Positions 52,448 through 60,276 of a stretch of 64,000 nt of DNA are shown here, one piece after another. Every line of letters starts with the position of its first letter. Position 1 is the first letter of the stretch. The notes beneath the pieces are model-generated. The model made no database searches, was not told the DNA's origin, and saw nothing but the letters and a program-made list of their open reading frames with translations. The stretch spans positions 124,001-188,000 of the forward strand of contig JADKDM010000010.1 in the NCBI GenBank assembly GCA_016714565.1, in the 5' to 3' direction. The position numbers were made by a program, and so were the translations under genes. The DNA is from Candidatus Villigracilis propinquus. GTDB lineage: Bacteria > Chloroflexota > Anaerolineae > Anaerolineales > Villigracilaceae.

Positions 52448-53503
52448 CTACCCTGAAATTTCCTTCCTGACCACAGGTGCAACTTTGGTACCAAGCAGTT
52501 CAATGGCGCGCATCATCTTTGCGTGCGGGATGGTGCCAATGCCGAGCTGGATCAGGAAGCGTCCGTGACTGAATATCTTGTGTTGGAAGAGAATCTTTTC
52601 AATGACTTCATCAGAGGTGCCGACAAAGTCCGAGCCGCGCAGGGAGCGGGAGCCTTCAAATTGTTGACGGGTAATACCAGACCAGCCGCGCTCTTTTCCA
52701 ATTTTGTTCATCATCTGCTGGAAGGATGGGAAATAATCGTCGGCGGCTTGTTTTGAGTCGTCGCCAATGAAGCCATGAGAGTTGATGCTCAATTGAATAT
52801 CTGCAGGGTCGTGACCTGCTTCCGCAGCAGAAGCACGATACAGGTCAGTGAGAGGCGCGAAGCGTTCGGGCATGCCGCCGATGATGGCAAGCGCCATCGG
52901 CAGGCCCAACGTCCCTGCACGGACGACGGATTCAGGCGTCCCACCTACTGCAATCCAGACGGGCATCTTCTCCTGAAACGGGCGAGGATAAATTCCCTGC
53001 TCAAACAATGCAGGACGATGCTTGCCAGTCCATGTGATGATCTCTGTTTCGCGCAGTTTCAAAAGTAGATCCAGCTTTTCGGAAAACAGTTCGTTGTAAT
53101 CATTCAGGTCATAACCAAACAATGGAAATGACTCGATGAAGGAACCGCGCCCGGCCATGATCTCGGCGCGGCCTTTGGAAAGCAAGTCCAGCGTGGCGAA
53201 ATCCTGAAAGACGCGCACAGGGTCATCCGAGCTGAGCACAGTGACAGCGGTGCTGAGACGGATATTCTTTGTCTTTGCAGCGGCGGCAGCCAAAATGGTG
53301 ACGGGGGAAGATGAAATGAAATCAGGGCGGTGATGTTCGCCCAGACCGAAGACATCCAAACCCACTTGATCAGCGAGTTCGATTGTTTCCATTAGGTTGC
53401 CCATGCGCTCTTCCGGGCTGAGTGTGACGCCTGTGATGGGGTCGGGGGTCAATTCGACGAAGGAGTAAATACCGACTTCAAACGGTTTTTTGGTTTCTGT
53501 CAT
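52448..53503 (-). CDS. LLM class flavin-dependent oxidoreductase
   Basis: This 351-residue protein is a bacterial luciferase-like monooxygenase (TIM barrel, FMN or F420). Seen are VGLDVFGLGEHHRPDF, the strand RLSTAVTVLSSDDPVRV in part (STAVTVLSSDDPVR), and GRAEIMAGRGSF, a phosphate-binding region. Substrates vary widely and cannot be set from sequence. AGGAA precedes the ATG. It is downstream of ffh on the same strand, separated by a hairpin. Confidence 0.9.
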   Translation of the reverse strand: MTETKKPFEVGIYSFVELTPDPITGVTLSPEERMGNLMETIELADQVGLDVFGLGEHHRPDFISSSPVTILAAAAAKTKNIRLSTAVTVLSSDDPVRVFQDFATLDLLSKGRAEIMAGRGSFIESFPLFGYDLNDYNELFSEKLDLLLKLRETEIITWTGKHRPALFEQGIYPRPFQEKMPVWIAVGGTPESVVRAGTLGLPMALAIIGGMPERFAPLTDLYRASAAEAGHDPADIQLSINSHGFIGDDSKQAADDYFPSFQQMMNKIGKERGWSGITRQQFEGSRSLRGSDFVGTSDEVIEKILFQHKIFSHGRFLIQLGIGTIPHAKMMRAIELLGTKVAPVVRKEISG

Positions 53504-53568
53504 TAAGGGTTCCTGTTATTGTTTTGGATACACCCTAAGACAACGTATCCCCCGTAAACATTACACAC

Positions 53569-53594
53569 TGGGGCACGAAGCTTACCGTGCCCCA
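53569..53594. terminator. Hairpin after ffh
   Basis: A 9-bp perfect GC-rich stem (53569-53577 with 53586-53594) lies just past the ffh stop on the minus strand. It lacks a T-tract and may be a stabilising 3' hairpin. Confidence 0.5.
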
Positions 53595-53599
53595 ACCAT

Positions 53600-54922
53600 T
53601 TATCCGAACATTCTGCCAAGTCCCTTGCCGCCAGTTTTCTGAAGCATCTTCATCATCTTCTGCGTTTCGCGGAATTGTTTGATAAGCTTATTCACGTCTT
53701 GCACTTGCATGCCTGCACCCGCGGCAATGCGGCGGCGGCGGGATGCGTTCAGCAAATCAGGGTCGCGGCGTTCTTTCAAGGTCATCGAGTTGATGATGGC
53801 CTCAGATTGCTTGAAGGATTTTTCCACAAGGGTCGGGTCAATGCCGCGTGCTGCCTGTCCCATTTGGCCTGGCAGCATTTCCATAATTTGCGAAAGCGGA
53901 CCCATCTTTTTCATCTGCTTCATTTGGTCGAGCCAGTCCTCCAGCGAGAAACCGCCCTTCATCAATTTCTGGGCTTGTTTCTCCATGTCTTGCCCATCGA
54001 ATGCGGCTTCCGCTTTTTCGATGAGGCCGATCATATCGCCCATGCCCAAAATGCGGGAGGACAAACGCGAGGGGTCGTATGTTTCCAAAGCGTCGAGCTT
54101 TTCGCCAGTACCAATAAATTTGATCGGCACGCCCGTCACTGAGCGGATCGAGATGGCCGCGCCACCGCGTGAGTCGCCGTCCATTTTGGTGAGGATGAGG
54201 CCCGTCAGGTTGATCGCGTCTCTGAAGCCCTGCGCGATATTCAACGCTTCCTGACCGATCATTGAGTCGATGACGAGGAGCGTATCTACTGGGTTGACAT
54301 TTGCATGGATGGCTTTTAACTCATCCATCAAACTCGCATCCAACTGCGACCGGCCAGCTGTATCGACAATCACCAGGCTGAATCCACCCTTTTCAGCTTT
54401 GTCCAAGGCTCGCTTCGCGAGCTGCGGCGGCGTGATGGATGTATCAGCTTCCACTTCCACATCGAGACGTTCGCCGAGCTGCTGCAATTGCTTCACAGCC
54501 GCGGGACGGTATGGGTCACCAGCCACAAGCAGGATACGCTCGCCTTTTGCTTTCATCAAACGCGCAAGTTTACCCGAGGCTGTCGTTTTACCAGCGCCCT
54601 GCAAACCGACCATCATAATGACGCGCGGTTTCGGGCCAGTGAGGTTCAACCCGACAGGCTCGCCCAGCATACTGATGATCTCTTCATTTACGATCTTAAT
54701 TACCTGTTGACCAGGGTTGAGCGCTTTCGATACTTCCGCACCAACGGCACGTTCGCGCACCTTGGCAATGAAGGTTTTGACAACGCTAAAATGCACATCC
54801 GCTTCGATGAGCGCAAGGCGCACTTCCTTCATCGCGGCGTCCACGTCCGCTTCGGAGAGCTTGCCGCGGCGGCGGAGTCCGTCAAAGATTTGGTTTAATC
54901 GTCCAGTGAGGGTTTCAAACAT
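53600..54922 (-). CDS. ffh: Signal recognition particle protein Ffh
   Basis: Ffh binds signal sequences and 4.5S/6S-type SRP RNA and delivers ribosomes to FtsY. The 440-residue protein has the N domain, the G domain with GLQGAGKTT (G1), DTAGR (G3), TKMDGD (G4), and a methionine-rich M domain (QKLMKGGFSLEDWLDQM, then MLPGQMGQ). The end KTGGKGLGRMFG is typical. A CTGGAG sequence lies 10 nt before the ATG. The usual downstream rpsP is about 1.8 kb away, with two inserted genes. Confidence 0.97.
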   Translation of the reverse strand: MFETLTGRLNQIFDGLRRRGKLSEADVDAAMKEVRLALIEADVHFSVVKTFIAKVRERAVGAEVSKALNPGQQVIKIVNEEIISMLGEPVGLNLTGPKPRVIMMVGLQGAGKTTASGKLARLMKAKGERILLVAGDPYRPAAVKQLQQLGERLDVEVEADTSITPPQLAKRALDKAEKGGFSLVIVDTAGRSQLDASLMDELKAIHANVNPVDTLLVIDSMIGQEALNIAQGFRDAINLTGLILTKMDGDSRGGAAISIRSVTGVPIKFIGTGEKLDALETYDPSRLSSRILGMGDMIGLIEKAEAAFDGQDMEKQAQKLMKGGFSLEDWLDQMKQMKKMGPLSQIMEMLPGQMGQAARGIDPTLVEKSFKQSEAIINSMTLKERRDPDLLNASRRRRIAAGAGMQVQDVNKLIKQFRETQKMMKMLQKTGGKGLGRMFG

Positions 54923-55240
54923 GAGTTAAATGCTCCAGTGTAGGACAAGCATTTTAGCGCGTAGCAGGTTGAGGGTCAAGCATGAAGCGGAGCACTTAAT
55001 TTCATTAATTCACCCCGCGACAGATCTGCTGCCGCTCCCGTATTTTCCAAATCAAGACAATTACTACGATTAAGCATATAATAACGAGCGAGTTTGATCT
55101 ATCTTAATTTGAAAATATGATCTTTCACCGAGTAATTGCCATCCTTCCATCTCCCCACTTCTTCCAAACAGCCAAGCGCCAAGCCAAGCCACTGATCGGC
55201 GCCATAATCAAGTTATCAAACCAACACAATGGAGTTCGCC
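54923..55240. other. Intergenic region, ffh to PPK2
   Basis: This 318-nt divergent spacer has no plausible ORF or RNA gene that I can recognise, including no SRP RNA. It holds a promoter-like pair at 55054-55082 and, just before the first PPK2 gene, a GGAG ribosome site. Confidence 0.5.
55054..55082 (+). promoter_or_regulatory. Promoter candidate of the PPK2 pair
   Basis: AAGACA (55054-55059), a 17-nt spacer and consensus TATAAT (55077-55082) lie about 160 nt upstream of the first PPK2 start. The -35 matches four of six consensus bases. Confidence 0.5.
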
Positions 55241-56020
55241 ATGCTTGAATACGTCAATCTCGATCTGGCTTTACCGAAAGAGGAATATAAAAAACGATTA
55301 CGGCCCTTACAGCAACGCCTCTACGAACTTGAACATGCGGTATTCGACGCGAAGATCCCAGTTGTGATCATTTTCGAGGGTTGGGCGGCTACCGGTAAGG
55401 GACGTCTGATCAGCCTGCTTGCGGAGCGATTGGATCCGCGCGGGTTTCGCGTCGTCCCGATCACACCGCCGCGCACTGCCGAGCTGCGTTATCCGTGGAT
55501 GTGGCGCTTTTGGCTTAAGATCCCTGCGCGCGGGCAAATGGTGGCGTTTGACACTTCGTGGTATCGCAGGGTGCTGATCGACCGTCTGAACAAGACGATC
55601 AAAAAGGATGAATTACGCTCCGCTTATCAAGATATCGCCGAATTTGAAGAGATGTTGGCAGCAGACGGAACGGTGATATTAAAATTCTGGCTGCACATCA
55701 GCGAAACAGACCAGAAGAAACGCATCAAGAAATTGCGCAAAGACAAGTTGACGGCATGGCAGGTAGGGGAAGAAGATATACAACAAAACAAGCGTTATGA
55801 GAAATATGCGAACTTTGTCGAAGATATGATTGCACGCACCGATTCGCCTCACGCGCCCTGGACGATCGTCGAATCAACTGACCGCTATTACATGCGCGTC
55901 AAGGTTTTTGAAACGATCATCACTTCGCTTGAAACGCATCTGGGGCTAACCTCGTCTTTGAAGGCGAAAACGAAGCCGCGCCGTGCAGCGAAAGAGATGA
56001 AAGGAGCCGTCAATGCTTGA
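55241..56020 (+). CDS. PPK2-like protein with altered active site
   Basis: This 259-residue protein has the PPK2 (polyphosphate kinase 2) fold but changes at key sites. Walker A reads GWAATGKG (residues 47-54), with Ala49 where active enzymes have Asp, and the Walker B block reads FDTSWYRR with Thr105 for the usual Arg. Its paralogue directly downstream keeps both. It may be a regulatory or structural partner rather than an active kinase, which is inference. The ATG at 55241 is chosen because GGAG lies six nt upstream; the ATG at 55229 overlaps that site. Overlaps the next gene by 8 nt. Confidence 0.85.
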   Translation: MLEYVNLDLALPKEEYKKRLRPLQQRLYELEHAVFDAKIPVVIIFEGWAATGKGRLISLLAERLDPRGFRVVPITPPRTAELRYPWMWRFWLKIPARGQMVAFDTSWYRRVLIDRLNKTIKKDELRSAYQDIAEFEEMLAADGTVILKFWLHISETDQKKRIKKLRKDKLTAWQVGEEDIQQNKRYEKYANFVEDMIARTDSPHAPWTIVESTDRYYMRVKVFETIITSLETHLGLTSSLKAKTKPRRAAKEMKGAVNA

Positions 56021-56720
56021 GCGTCTTGATCTTACACAGGCAATTGAACATGATGAATACGATCAACAGCTCAAGGTTTTACAGGCTGAGCTGCATGAGC
56101 TGGCTTTCCAGATCTACATGCAAAAACGCCCGGTGGTGATCGTCTTTGAAGGCATGGATGCCTCAGGTAAGGGCGGCACGATCAAGCGCCTGACCGAACG
56201 CATTGACCCGCGCGGATATGTGGTGTGGCCGATCTCTGCACCGTCTGGTGAGGATAGAGAGCGTCATTACCTTTATCGTTTCTGGCGGCGATTGCCCGAG
56301 CATGGACAGATCGCCATCTTTGATCGCTCATGGTACGGGCGGGTGTTGGTTGAGCGTCTGGAAGGGTATTGCACTGAAGAAGATTGGCGACGTGCCTACA
56401 GCGAGATCAATCAATTCGAACGCCAGCTCACAGACTCTGGCGCTATCATTTTCAAATTCTGGATGCACATTAGCAAACAGGAACAGCTGCGCCGCTTCCG
56501 TGAACGTGTACGGACCAATTACAAGACATGGAAGATCACAGAGGAAGACTGGCGCAATCGCGGCAAATGGGAGGATTACATCACCGCCGCCGAAGAGATG
56601 CTGTTGAAGACGAGTACACCAGACTCTCCCTGGACATTGGTGGAAGCCAACGACAAGTATTTTGCGCGCATCAAGTCCCTGCGTACGGTTGCGGAGAAAT
56701 TGCGGCAAGAGTTAAAGTAA
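56013..56720 (+). CDS. Polyphosphate kinase 2 family protein
   Basis: This 235-residue protein is a PPK2 kinase that transfers phosphate between polyphosphate and nucleotides, commonly making ADP or ATP from polyP. The Walker A GMDASGKGG (D49) and Walker B FDRSWYGR (D104, R105) are intact, as is the lid region near SGEDRERHYLYRFW. The substrate (AMP, ADP or GDP) is not settled by sequence. The ATG lies inside the end of the upstream paralogue with GGAG nearby, so the two are made together and may form a mixed complex. Confidence 0.92.
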   Translation: MLERLDLTQAIEHDEYDQQLKVLQAELHELAFQIYMQKRPVVIVFEGMDASGKGGTIKRLTERIDPRGYVVWPISAPSGEDRERHYLYRFWRRLPEHGQIAIFDRSWYGRVLVERLEGYCTEEDWRRAYSEINQFERQLTDSGAIIFKFWMHISKQEQLRRFRERVRTNYKTWKITEEDWRNRGKWEDYITAAEEMLLKTSTPDSPWTLVEANDKYFARIKSLRTVAEKLRQELK

Positions 56721-56928
56721 AAAAAGATTATACGAAATTGGCTTGATACAAACTGCGCAAAACATAAATAATTTCACGCAGTTTGTTTTTTCTTCGTGAT
56801 ATTCGCATTAAAGGTTTTCCGACCCTGACAATCATGAACAGTTCACTAATACTGCTTTACATGCAAGGCGAAACTCCTTATACTGGCGCGTGTTCTTGCT
56901 TACATCCATTTCAACTCGCGGAGGAATC

Positions 56929-58296
56929 ATGGCAAAAGACGGCACGATGGTAAACGACAGGAAAGAGATCTTCGGTTGGGCCATGTACGACTGGGCCAAC
57001 TCGGCATTCAGCACCACAGTGGGAACAGTGTTTCTGGGGCCGTACGTGGCAAGCCTTGCGCGAACCGCCGCCGAAGCAGCAGGAACTTCAACCGTTTCAT
57101 TTTTGGGAATTCCCGTAGCACCAGATTCATTTCTACCTTACTGCATTTCGTTTTCAGTAGGCATGCAGGTTTTATTTCTACCGATCCTCGGCGCGGTGGC
57201 AGATTATTCACATTTACGAAAACAAATGATGCAGGTCTTCGCGACCATCGGCGCATTCGCAACCATTTTAATGTTCCTTTTGACAGGCAACTTATGGTGG
57301 CTGGGCGGCGTGTTGTTCATCGTTGCGAACCTCGCATTCGGCGCGGCCATGGTCTTCTATAATGCCTACCTTCCTGACATTGCAAGCGAAGATGAAAGAG
57401 ACAGAGTCTCTTCGTATGGCTGGGCAATGGGATATATGGGCGGCGGTATTTTGCTGGCGCTCAATTTGGCCTTTTATATTTTCAGCGAAGACCTTGGAGT
57501 ACCTGGCGACCTTGCGGTACGTATTAACCTTGCATCGGCTGGTATTTGGTGGCTCGGATTTGCGTTCATCACATGGGGACGGCTGCGTCCACGCCATGCG
57601 GCACGCCAACTGCCTGCCGGCGAATCATATGCGACCATTGGTTTCAAACAACTACGAAAGACCATCAGCGAAGTGAAACACTTCCCTGAGACGTTGAAAT
57701 TCCTGCTCGCCTATTTCCTTTACAACGATGGCATTCAAACCGTGATCGCCGTCGCCGCAACATTTGCCGCTGCTCCGCTTATTCAAGGCGGTCTGGAACT
57801 CGAACAAACCACGCTCACAGCTGTTATTTTGATGATCCAATTCGTTGCTTTCTTTGGAGCCTTGTTCTGGGGCAAGCTGGCAGGTTGGATCGGTGCAAAG
57901 CAATCGGTTGTGGTCAGCCTTGTGATCTGGGCTGGTGTGGTGATCTATGCCTACGGCGGATTGAAAGGCCCAACCGCAACCGCTCAGTTTTTCGTCCTCG
58001 GCATATTCATTGCACTGGTGATGGGCGGTTCACAAGCCATCAGCCGCAGCTTGTTCGCGCAAATGATCCCCAACGGCAAGGAAGCTGAATTCTTCTCGTT
58101 CTACGAAATCAGCGAACGCGGTACCTCATGGATCGGACCATTGGTCTTCGGTCTCGCGAACCAGATGTTCGGGAACCTGCGCATCGCCATCCTCTCACTG
58201 ATCTTCTTCTTCATTATGGGCCTGATCTTGCTTCCGTTCGTGAACGTGAGCAAAGCGATTGCAGATGCAAAGAAGTATGACGGGAATGCAGTGTAA
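56929..58296 (+). CDS. MFS transporter, UMF1/Atg22-like
   Basis: This 455-residue protein has about twelve hydrophobic segments and resembles the UMF1 family of bacterial major-facilitator proteins related to yeast Atg22. The N-terminal region EIFGWAMYDWANSAFSTTV is shown in part (GWAMYDWANSAF), the family signature. Transport substrate is unknown; the yeast relative exports amino acids from vacuoles. AGGAGG four nt upstream supports the ATG at 56929. It is followed by a repeat-like stretch and a terminator at 58371. Confidence 0.87.
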   Translation: MAKDGTMVNDRKEIFGWAMYDWANSAFSTTVGTVFLGPYVASLARTAAEAAGTSTVSFLGIPVAPDSFLPYCISFSVGMQVLFLPILGAVADYSHLRKQMMQVFATIGAFATILMFLLTGNLWWLGGVLFIVANLAFGAAMVFYNAYLPDIASEDERDRVSSYGWAMGYMGGGILLALNLAFYIFSEDLGVPGDLAVRINLASAGIWWLGFAFITWGRLRPRHAARQLPAGESYATIGFKQLRKTISEVKHFPETLKFLLAYFLYNDGIQTVIAVAATFAAAPLIQGGLELEQTTLTAVILMIQFVAFFGALFWGKLAGWIGAKQSVVVSLVIWAGVVIYAYGGLKGPTATAQFFVLGIFIALVMGGSQAISRSLFAQMIPNGKEAEFFSFYEISERGTSWIGPLVFGLANQMFGNLRIAILSLIFFFIMGLILLPFVNVSKAIADAKKYDGNAV

Positions 58297-58304
58297 ACAG
58301 CAAG

Positions 58305-58350
58305 ACGATAGACGGTAGACCATGGTCAGTGGTCTGCGGTCTATGGCAAA
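58305..58350. repeat. GATAGACGGTAGACC-type mini-repeat
   Basis: Short units GATAGAC, GGTAGACC, TGGTC and GGTCTATGG run in and out of inverted order, giving a weak palindrome. It resembles dispersed short tandem repeats seen in other bacterial genomes. Confidence 0.4.
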
Positions 58351-58370
58351 GCAGGAAATATTCGACAGTA

Positions 58371-58407
58371 AAAAAACAGCGCGGATACATTGTCTGCGCT
58401 GTTTTTT
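58371..58407. terminator. Bidirectional intrinsic terminator
   Basis: A perfect 12-bp stem (58371-58382 with 58396-58407), A-rich on one side and T-rich on the other, ends both the MFS gene and the convergent channel-like gene. Confidence 0.88.
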
Positions 58408-58409
58408 GT

Positions 58410-59504
58410 TTAAGCGTGTCGCTTCTTCTTATAAAACATGGGCGGCATTTTGAATCTCTTCGCACGATCACTGGACCAGGGTACTTCCGGCGCCATCACC
58501 AGGCTGCAAAGAACGATCAGGACGCGGTCGTAATTTACGCGCCAACCTGCGAAATCGAGCCATGCTTTTTCACGGTCTGGTTTAATGGGCAGGCCCGCGG
58601 CTTCAAGTTTGGAAATGAGAGTATCGTACTCTTCTCTTGTGATGCTAATGGGCGTTTCCGGGAAGCGCGGATTCTCTGGATACGAAATATCAAAATAATC
58701 AGTCACGCGGCTTAAGGCAATATAACCAGCGCGAATGCACAACGCGGCAGACATTTCATTGGGCACATCAATTGAGGATAACGTGATCGCGGCAGTATCC
58801 AGAACTGCGCCTGCGGAAGTGACCCATGAATTATCCGAGCGGGGTGAACGAAAAAAGACAAGAGCCGGCAGTGTTGTGTGGCTTTCCTCCACATCCGCGA
58901 ACCAGAGCTCCCAGGTTGACCACAGGTCTGCCAGTTTATCCATTCCATGAATGCGATTGAAACGCGAGAGCATATCAAAGGGATTGGGCGGATTGCCTGC
59001 GCGAATTTCCAGCATATTGACCGCCTGTTCGCGGCGAGAAAATGCGGAGTACATGGTGGGCAAATAAGCAATTAAGAGCGCGACCATGATGAGCCCAAGC
59101 ATGGCTTCAGAGAATACAAGAATGGTGACGAGATACCCTTCGGAGGCGGTGAAACCGAGAGTCAACAGGGAGGAGCCGCTCAGGCGCAGGTCAAAGAAAT
59201 AATCGCCCGCCCGCAGTGCCCAATACATAAAAGAATATCCGAGAGCAATTAGGACATACCAGGTAGGAACAAGCATCATCAGCGCAATCGGCGCATAGTA
59301 AGCCATGATGGCGTCCCGTTGTTCATACGTCTTCGTGAAGCGCATGATGAACTCGAACAGGCGGCGCAACAAGCCGAAGACAAGGCGGTTGAGCTGGCTG
59401 CGCGCGCTGCGGGGTAAAACAAAAGTAGAAATGGCTGAAAAGATGGTGGCAAGTACAATGGACAAGCCGACAATAAAAGCAATGATATGAATGAAAGAGT
59501 TCAT
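58410..59504 (-). CDS. Channel-like membrane protein
   Basis: This 364-residue protein has about four hydrophobic segments in residues 5-150 and a cytosolic C-terminal domain of about 200 residues. Between helices, SGSSLLTLGFTASEGY resembles the pore loop of two-helix potassium channels (T-x-G-F/Y-G) but lacks the canonical TVGYG, so ion selectivity is uncertain. The C-terminal domain (HGMDKLADLWSTWELWFADVE) is not recognised. The ATG at 59504 has a TATAAT at exactly -12 to -7. It lies downstream of the thioredoxin-like gene, separated by a terminator. Confidence 0.72.
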   Translation of the reverse strand: MNSFIHIIAFIVGLSIVLATIFSAISTFVLPRSARSQLNRLVFGLLRRLFEFIMRFTKTYEQRDAIMAYYAPIALMMLVPTWYVLIALGYSFMYWALRAGDYFFDLRLSGSSLLTLGFTASEGYLVTILVFSEAMLGLIMVALLIAYLPTMYSAFSRREQAVNMLEIRAGNPPNPFDMLSRFNRIHGMDKLADLWSTWELWFADVEESHTTLPALVFFRSPRSDNSWVTSAGAVLDTAAITLSSIDVPNEMSAALCIRAGYIALSRVTDYFDISYPENPRFPETPISITREEYDTLISKLEAAGLPIKPDREKAWLDFAGWRVNYDRVLIVLCSLVMAPEVPWSSDRAKRFKMPPMFYKKKRHA

Positions 59505-59510
59505 AACGCG

Positions 59511-59539
59511 ATTATATGGCAGGGGATTTAAATCAACAA
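59511..59539 (-). promoter_or_regulatory. Leaderless-type promoter of the channel-like gene
   Basis: On the minus strand TTGTTG (59539-59534), a 17-nt spacer and TATAAT (59516-59511) place the start of transcription at the ATG of 59504. The -35 overlaps the terminator stem of the preceding gene. Confidence 0.7.
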
Positions 59540-59562
59540 CCTGCCGTTTTGGGCAGGTTGTT
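59535..59562. terminator. Terminator after the thioredoxin-like gene
   Basis: A perfect 11-bp stem (59535-59545 with 59552-59562) with a 6-nt loop separates the thioredoxin-like gene from the channel-like gene, both on the minus strand. Confidence 0.8.
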
Positions 59563-59570
59563 TTATGTAC

Positions 59571-60038
59571 CTAAAGGTTTGCGTCGAACAAATTTCTAAA
59601 TTCTTCTTCAGAGATAAAACCGATGAGCTTCTTGATCAAATTCCCGTTCGCATCCAGAAAGTAAAACTCGGGCTGGTAATAAAAACCAAGCTCCTTTTGG
59701 AACATATCGGTACGGGGATCGTCGGCATCAAGGTATGAAAACTTGACTTTGCCAAAATACTCTGCTTCAAGCCCATGAACCATGGGCGCCATTGCGCGGC
59801 AGGTACCTCAGGTGAAGCGGAAGAATTCGACAAGCTGCAACTGTCCCGAAGCAAGGCTGACCGTGGTCGGGTCGGTGGCTTCGAGGTCAGGGCCGCGAGA
59901 GGTGGCTGCTGCTTGGACAGTCACACTGACCGCAGTTGTTGGCGGGGCAGCTGGGGAGTTGGAAACTGCCGAGGCGCAGGCAGATGCCACTAAAACGGCA
60001 ACCAGACTCACGGTCCAGAAAAAGAGGCGGGGTTTCAT
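59571..60038 (-). CDS. Thioredoxin-like lipoprotein with in-frame UGA (candidate selenoprotein)
   Basis: Read through one UGA, this is a 155-residue thioredoxin-fold protein. A signal with lipobox-like ASAC (C21), a Pro/Thr/Ala linker, and the domain LVEFFRFT-U77-GTC80-RAMAP follow, with the cis-Pro in YQPEFYFLD. The UGA (59810-59808) stands exactly where the first redox Cys of CxxC belongs, and the frame continues to a normal end with no other stop. A 7-bp perfect hairpin with a GTT loop (59787-59771) starts 20 nt after the UGA, fitting bacterial SECIS layout. AGGAG seven nt upstream fixes the ATG at 60038. Translated conventionally it would stop before the active site. Nonsense mutation is the alternative. 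Confidence 0.8.
59771..59787 (-). promoter_or_regulatory. Candidate SECIS hairpin
   Basis: On the mRNA strand GCCCATG-GTT-CATGGGC forms a perfect 7-bp stem with a 3-nt loop whose first two bases are GU, as conserved in bacterial SECIS loops. The loop begins 27 nt after the UGA. Confidence 0.6.
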
Positions 60039-60151
60039 CGGTTTTCTCCTATTCATAATAATTAATGATAGCCTACTTCCCCATCTTCTTACACAGTCTC
60101 ACGCGATTCTTAGGCGGGATATACGTCACACTTAAAAACCGCCGCTTTACT

Positions 60152-60180
60152 TTGACGGTTGTGAAATCCTACGCTATACT
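60152..60180 (+). promoter_or_regulatory. pruA promoter
   Basis: TTGACG (60152-60157), a 17-nt spacer and TATACT (60175-60180) form the best housekeeping-type promoter in the window, about 97 nt upstream of pruA. Confidence 0.75.
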
Positions 60181-60199
60181 AATATTAATAAATTCGTTA

Positions 60200-60229
60200 G
60201 TTGACCGCTTCTTGATAGTCGCGGTCAAC
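60200..60229 (+). promoter_or_regulatory. Leader hairpin of pruA
   Basis: A perfect 9-bp stem (60200-60208 with 60221-60229) lies in the predicted 5' leader between the promoter and the start. No T-tract follows; a role in translation or stability control is possible. Confidence 0.45.
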
Positions 60230-60276
60230 GGGCTGGCTACTGTTTGACTATCTAATCTACATTCGGAGGCTCCCCT

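Noticed and set aside
55241..56720. The two PPK2 genes as one broken double-domain gene
   Set aside because: The second gene has its own ribosome site and ATG overlapping the end of the first, and both are full-length single domains.
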